This document shows positions 61,941 to 64,000 of a stretch of 64,000 nt of DNA, piece by piece. Source of the DNA: Prorocentrum cordatum (Eukaryota > Sar > Dinophyceae > Prorocentrales > Prorocentraceae); the NCBI GenBank assembly GCA_963575745.1, contig CAUYUJ010009480.1, positions 143,007 to 207,006 on the forward strand. Direction: 5' to 3'. The translations under genes were made by a program, and so were the position numbers. The stretch's first letter is position 1, and every line of letters begins with the position of its first letter. The notes beneath the pieces are model-generated. The model saw nothing but the letters and a program-made list of their open reading frames with translations. It was not told the DNA's origin and searched no databases.

Positions 61941-62580
61941 AGAAGGACATTGGACTGGAGAATGTCGTGCACCCTTTGTACAAGCAAGCGCCCAGCGACT
62001 CGGAGACCATCGCTGCCGGTGGTGAAAAATCAACGCAATGACCGCGTGCGGTGAAAGAATGCGCATAGCAACTGCAGGCAAAAAATATTGTATTTACGCG
62101 CCGCGGTCAGCACCGTTGCGGTCGGCAAAAGGTTTGCCAGCCGACAAGTGGAGGGGGCGCGTGGCAGTTTTAGAGCGCTTACACTCAAGAAGCCACACCG
62201 CCAGAATGGCGCGGGGGCAAAACATATATGCACTGCGTGGAGCTCCCCATATGTGCATCCATTAGCATGGGCCTGTCCGCCGTGAGTGTCTAGGCGCAGG
62301 AGTTTTCGAGCATTCACGTGCTGAAATACTGATCCTTTGGAAATAAGGAATGACAAGAAGCCCATCCTTTGGATATGGGGGAAAAGCACTTCGTAAGTCA
62401 GAGTACGTGCCTCCACAGGAGAAGACTGCATGCTATACGTAACAAGCTTTAAACATAAGACGGTGGGCCTACGAAGCCACCGCGCTAGGCCAAGTCCCGC
62501 TCGATGGGCCCATATTCGCTGGCACGCAAGCGTTGTGGTAGGCCAGCACTCACACAAAACCTACCAGCTGAGCGCCACAA
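61941..62580. other. No gene recognised
   Basis: AT-richer unique sequence. No motif, RNA gene or inverted repeat that I can support. Confidence 0.45.
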
Positions 62581-62687
62581 TCCTTAGGTCGGGCGTGTCC
62601 CCCCCACAGGCGGATTTTGGACGAACAATGAAAAATAGTCAATGCCTATATTTGAATATTACTCCTGTTGAGGGACATGCCCGACTT
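62581..62687. mobile_element. GTCGGGC-TIR element, copy 2
   Basis: Inverted ends AGGTCGGGCGTGTCCC and, complemented, AAGTCGGGCATGTCCC. 107 bp, AT-rich interior with GACGAACAATGAAAAATA (compare TGAACAATCAAACATA in the 29-kb copy). Confidence 0.7.
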
Positions 62688-63375
62688 CACACATGCCCTC
62701 AAAACAAGGCGATCGGCTACAGCCAGTCCTCATCGAATGGCCCAGACCTCCGACGACCAGGACCAACGCGCTCGATTTTTCAACACAATTCGCCCCCCTC
62801 CCTCCCTCCCTCCCCCGGCCAACGTCCCAAAACAATCCAGTCGTCAAAACTTTTGCCTGTGAGCAGGCACCGCATCCCAGGCGCACCTGGCAGAGCCAGG
62901 ATGCAAGCAAGCATCAGCTCGCCCACGACCTGGCAGAGTCAGGATGCAAGCAAGCCTCATATTGGTAAAACCACGTGCCTCGCCCACGTCCGCATCGTGG
63001 TCCACACCTCGCGGGGTCTCCACCATGGCGGTAGGAGAGTAGCTGCATGCAGAGAGGTCCGCAGCAGGTGGGAATATGAACAGACTGGCGGCAGCGTGCG
63101 AACCACTACGTCTGAAGGCTCGGACCTGGTGTTGCAAACCGGGCAGAAGCCAACCTCCATCTTCCCGAAAGCGGACGCGCAAAAAACATTGATTCCGACG
63201 GCTAGCGCAACAAGTTATCAGACCAGAAAACACCTCGAACTCTCTGCGGCAACTGAGCAGGCGACACACCTACTAGATTAATGACTTGCTGCTGGAGGTG
63301 TATCCTTCATGAACCTGCGCAAGCGCAGCTAAGATGCGCTGACCGCACACGTTGAGCGCGAAACAAACATCCTAG
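62688..63375. other. 3' flank of the Mei2-like gene; 44-bp direct repeat
   Basis: ACCTGGCAGAGCCAGGATGC at 62885 is repeated at 62928 with one change, each followed by AAGCAAGC. No further gene is seen; a 283-codon plus-strand frame across this area includes the TIR element and lacks any motif. Confidence 0.5.
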
Positions 63376-64000
63376 TCAGATGCGGCCGATGAAATAATTC
63401 TCTTCGGTAGGCTCATGTTTCGGGACACGAACCGCTCCCCACGGACTCTGGATTATCTCGTCATCGCCAGCGAAGGTGAGCTGCGCCGTTGAGTGCCGAG
63501 CCCTTGCAGGTTGCACAACTACTGCCTTACTGCTGTCGCGCCTGCTAAACTTCATGCCATTCACCGCGCGCTGGAAGTCGATGGCGTCGGTGGCGTCCGA
63601 GAAATTGGCGAAAGCATATCCTTTGTTCTGGCGCCTGTTCCGCTTCATGGGCATGTTGATGAAGTCGAACTTCCCGCGGAAGCCCGAATCCGAGACGAGC
63701 TGGATGATGTCCTCGGCTCCGCACCGGCTCGGGATGTTCTGCAGGACGACGGCCAAGGGCGCGCCTTCTGCCAGCGTCGCCTCCGGCGCGCCCGCGGCCG
63801 CCACGAATCCCGAGGGCCCGGCGCCGCTGGCGTCGCCGGCGCCCTCGCGCGCGGGCCCCCGCCACTCGGCGCCCAGCGGCGGTGCAGGCGGGGTCGCCGC
63901 CGCGCATTGGGAGCCCGCGTCGGTCCGTGCGGCCTCCGCGGGCGGCGCGCGGCCCGGCGCGGCCCCCCCGCGGGCGCCCCGGGCGGGCTGCGGCAGCTCC
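63376..64000 (-). CDS. Mei2-like RNA-binding protein, 5' end outside window
   Basis: The 208 C-terminal codons of a protein whose frame stays open to the right edge. After an Ala/Gly/Pro-rich stretch comes the C-terminal RRM typical of Mei2-like proteins: AVVLQNIPSRCGAEDIIQLV (RNP2 region), FDFINMPMKRNRRQNKGYAF (RNP1 region, with the family's FDF-x-NxPxxxxxxxNKGYAF pattern) and NFSDATDAIDF. It then ends in PKHEPTEENYFIGRI. Mei2-like proteins bind non-coding RNA during meiosis in yeast and differentiation in plants; dinoflagellates have many of them with unknown roles. No internal ATG is a convincing start. No lesion is seen. Confidence 0.88.
   Translation of the reverse strand, partial: ELPQPARGARGGAAPGRAPPAEAARTDAGSQCAAATPPAPPLGAEWRGPAREGAGDASGAGPSGFVAAAGAPEATLAEGAPLAVVLQNIPSRCGAEDIIQLVSDSGFRGKFDFINMPMKRNRRQNKGYAFANFSDATDAIDFQRAVNGMKFSRRDSSKAVVVQPARARHSTAQLTFAGDDEIIQSPWGAVRVPKHEPTEENYFIGRI

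Noticed and set aside
62430-63281. A 283-codon plus-strand frame
   Set aside because: It contains the small TIR element and a direct repeat, has low-complexity composition and no motif; antisense to nothing known.

Overview
This window is nuclear DNA of a dinoflagellate; the genus cannot be fixed from the sequence. The main evidence is one exact and one two-mismatch relic of the dinoflagellate trans-spliced leader (DinoSL) lying upstream of genes (26256-26277 and 13154-13175, both minus strand). Supporting evidence is a Mei2-type RNA-binding gene, a dinoflagellate-style PPR relic, GC-rich DNA with enormous trinucleotide and minisatellite arrays, and the particular LINE and Ty1/copia families present. 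A run of exactly 100 N (24658-24757) shows this is a scaffold. Gene density is very low: two SL-tagged genes, one partial gene at the right edge, one weak candidate, and otherwise mobile or repetitive DNA.

Layout. 1-10 kb: a decayed LINE reverse-transcriptase fragment (560-1480), palindrome clusters, foldback and inverted-repeat elements, a ~100-bp satellite and microsatellites. 10.3-13.2 kb: a minus-strand gene for a secreted-pathway, cysteine-rich, multi-pass membrane protein, with a DinoSL relic at its 5' end and a 205-bp inverted-repeat element inserted in frame. 13-25 kb: satellites, AAGACGGCCCAAGAGGCC minisatellite arrays and a >1 kb CTC tract. 25.1-26.3 kb: a processed retrogene (DinoSL, intronless ORF, A9 tail) sitting inside a GGA microsatellite. 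26-31 kb: perfect palindromes, three foldback elements, a TIR element and tandem repeats. 31.8-37.8 kb: a nearly full-length but broken LINE (RanBP2-finger ORF1; endonuclease-RT-RNase H ORF2). 38-43.3 kb: satellites and a PPR relic. 43345-59316: a complete, young 16-kb Ty1/copia LTR retrotransposon on the minus strand. 59.3-62 kb: more arrays. 63.4-64 kb: 3' end of a Mei2-like gene.

The outstanding object is the copia element. Its two LTRs are about 98% identical, it has a 4-bp AGTA target duplication and an initiator-tRNA-type primer site, and it encodes about 5,060 codons in one frame broken by a single UGA. Besides Gag, protease, integrase, RT and RNase H it carries a recognisable Tpt1/KptA RNA 2'-phosphotransferase domain, a RING-H2 domain, a methyltransferase-like domain and two N-terminal hydrophobic segments. 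Its sense RNA also contains at least 35 perfect 14-nt hairpins (5-bp stem, tetraloop almost always GNRA). The stems have many different but always complementary sequences, the orientation is always the same, and several reading frames and the 3' untranslated region are involved. This looks like RNA-level selection and I know of no description of it.
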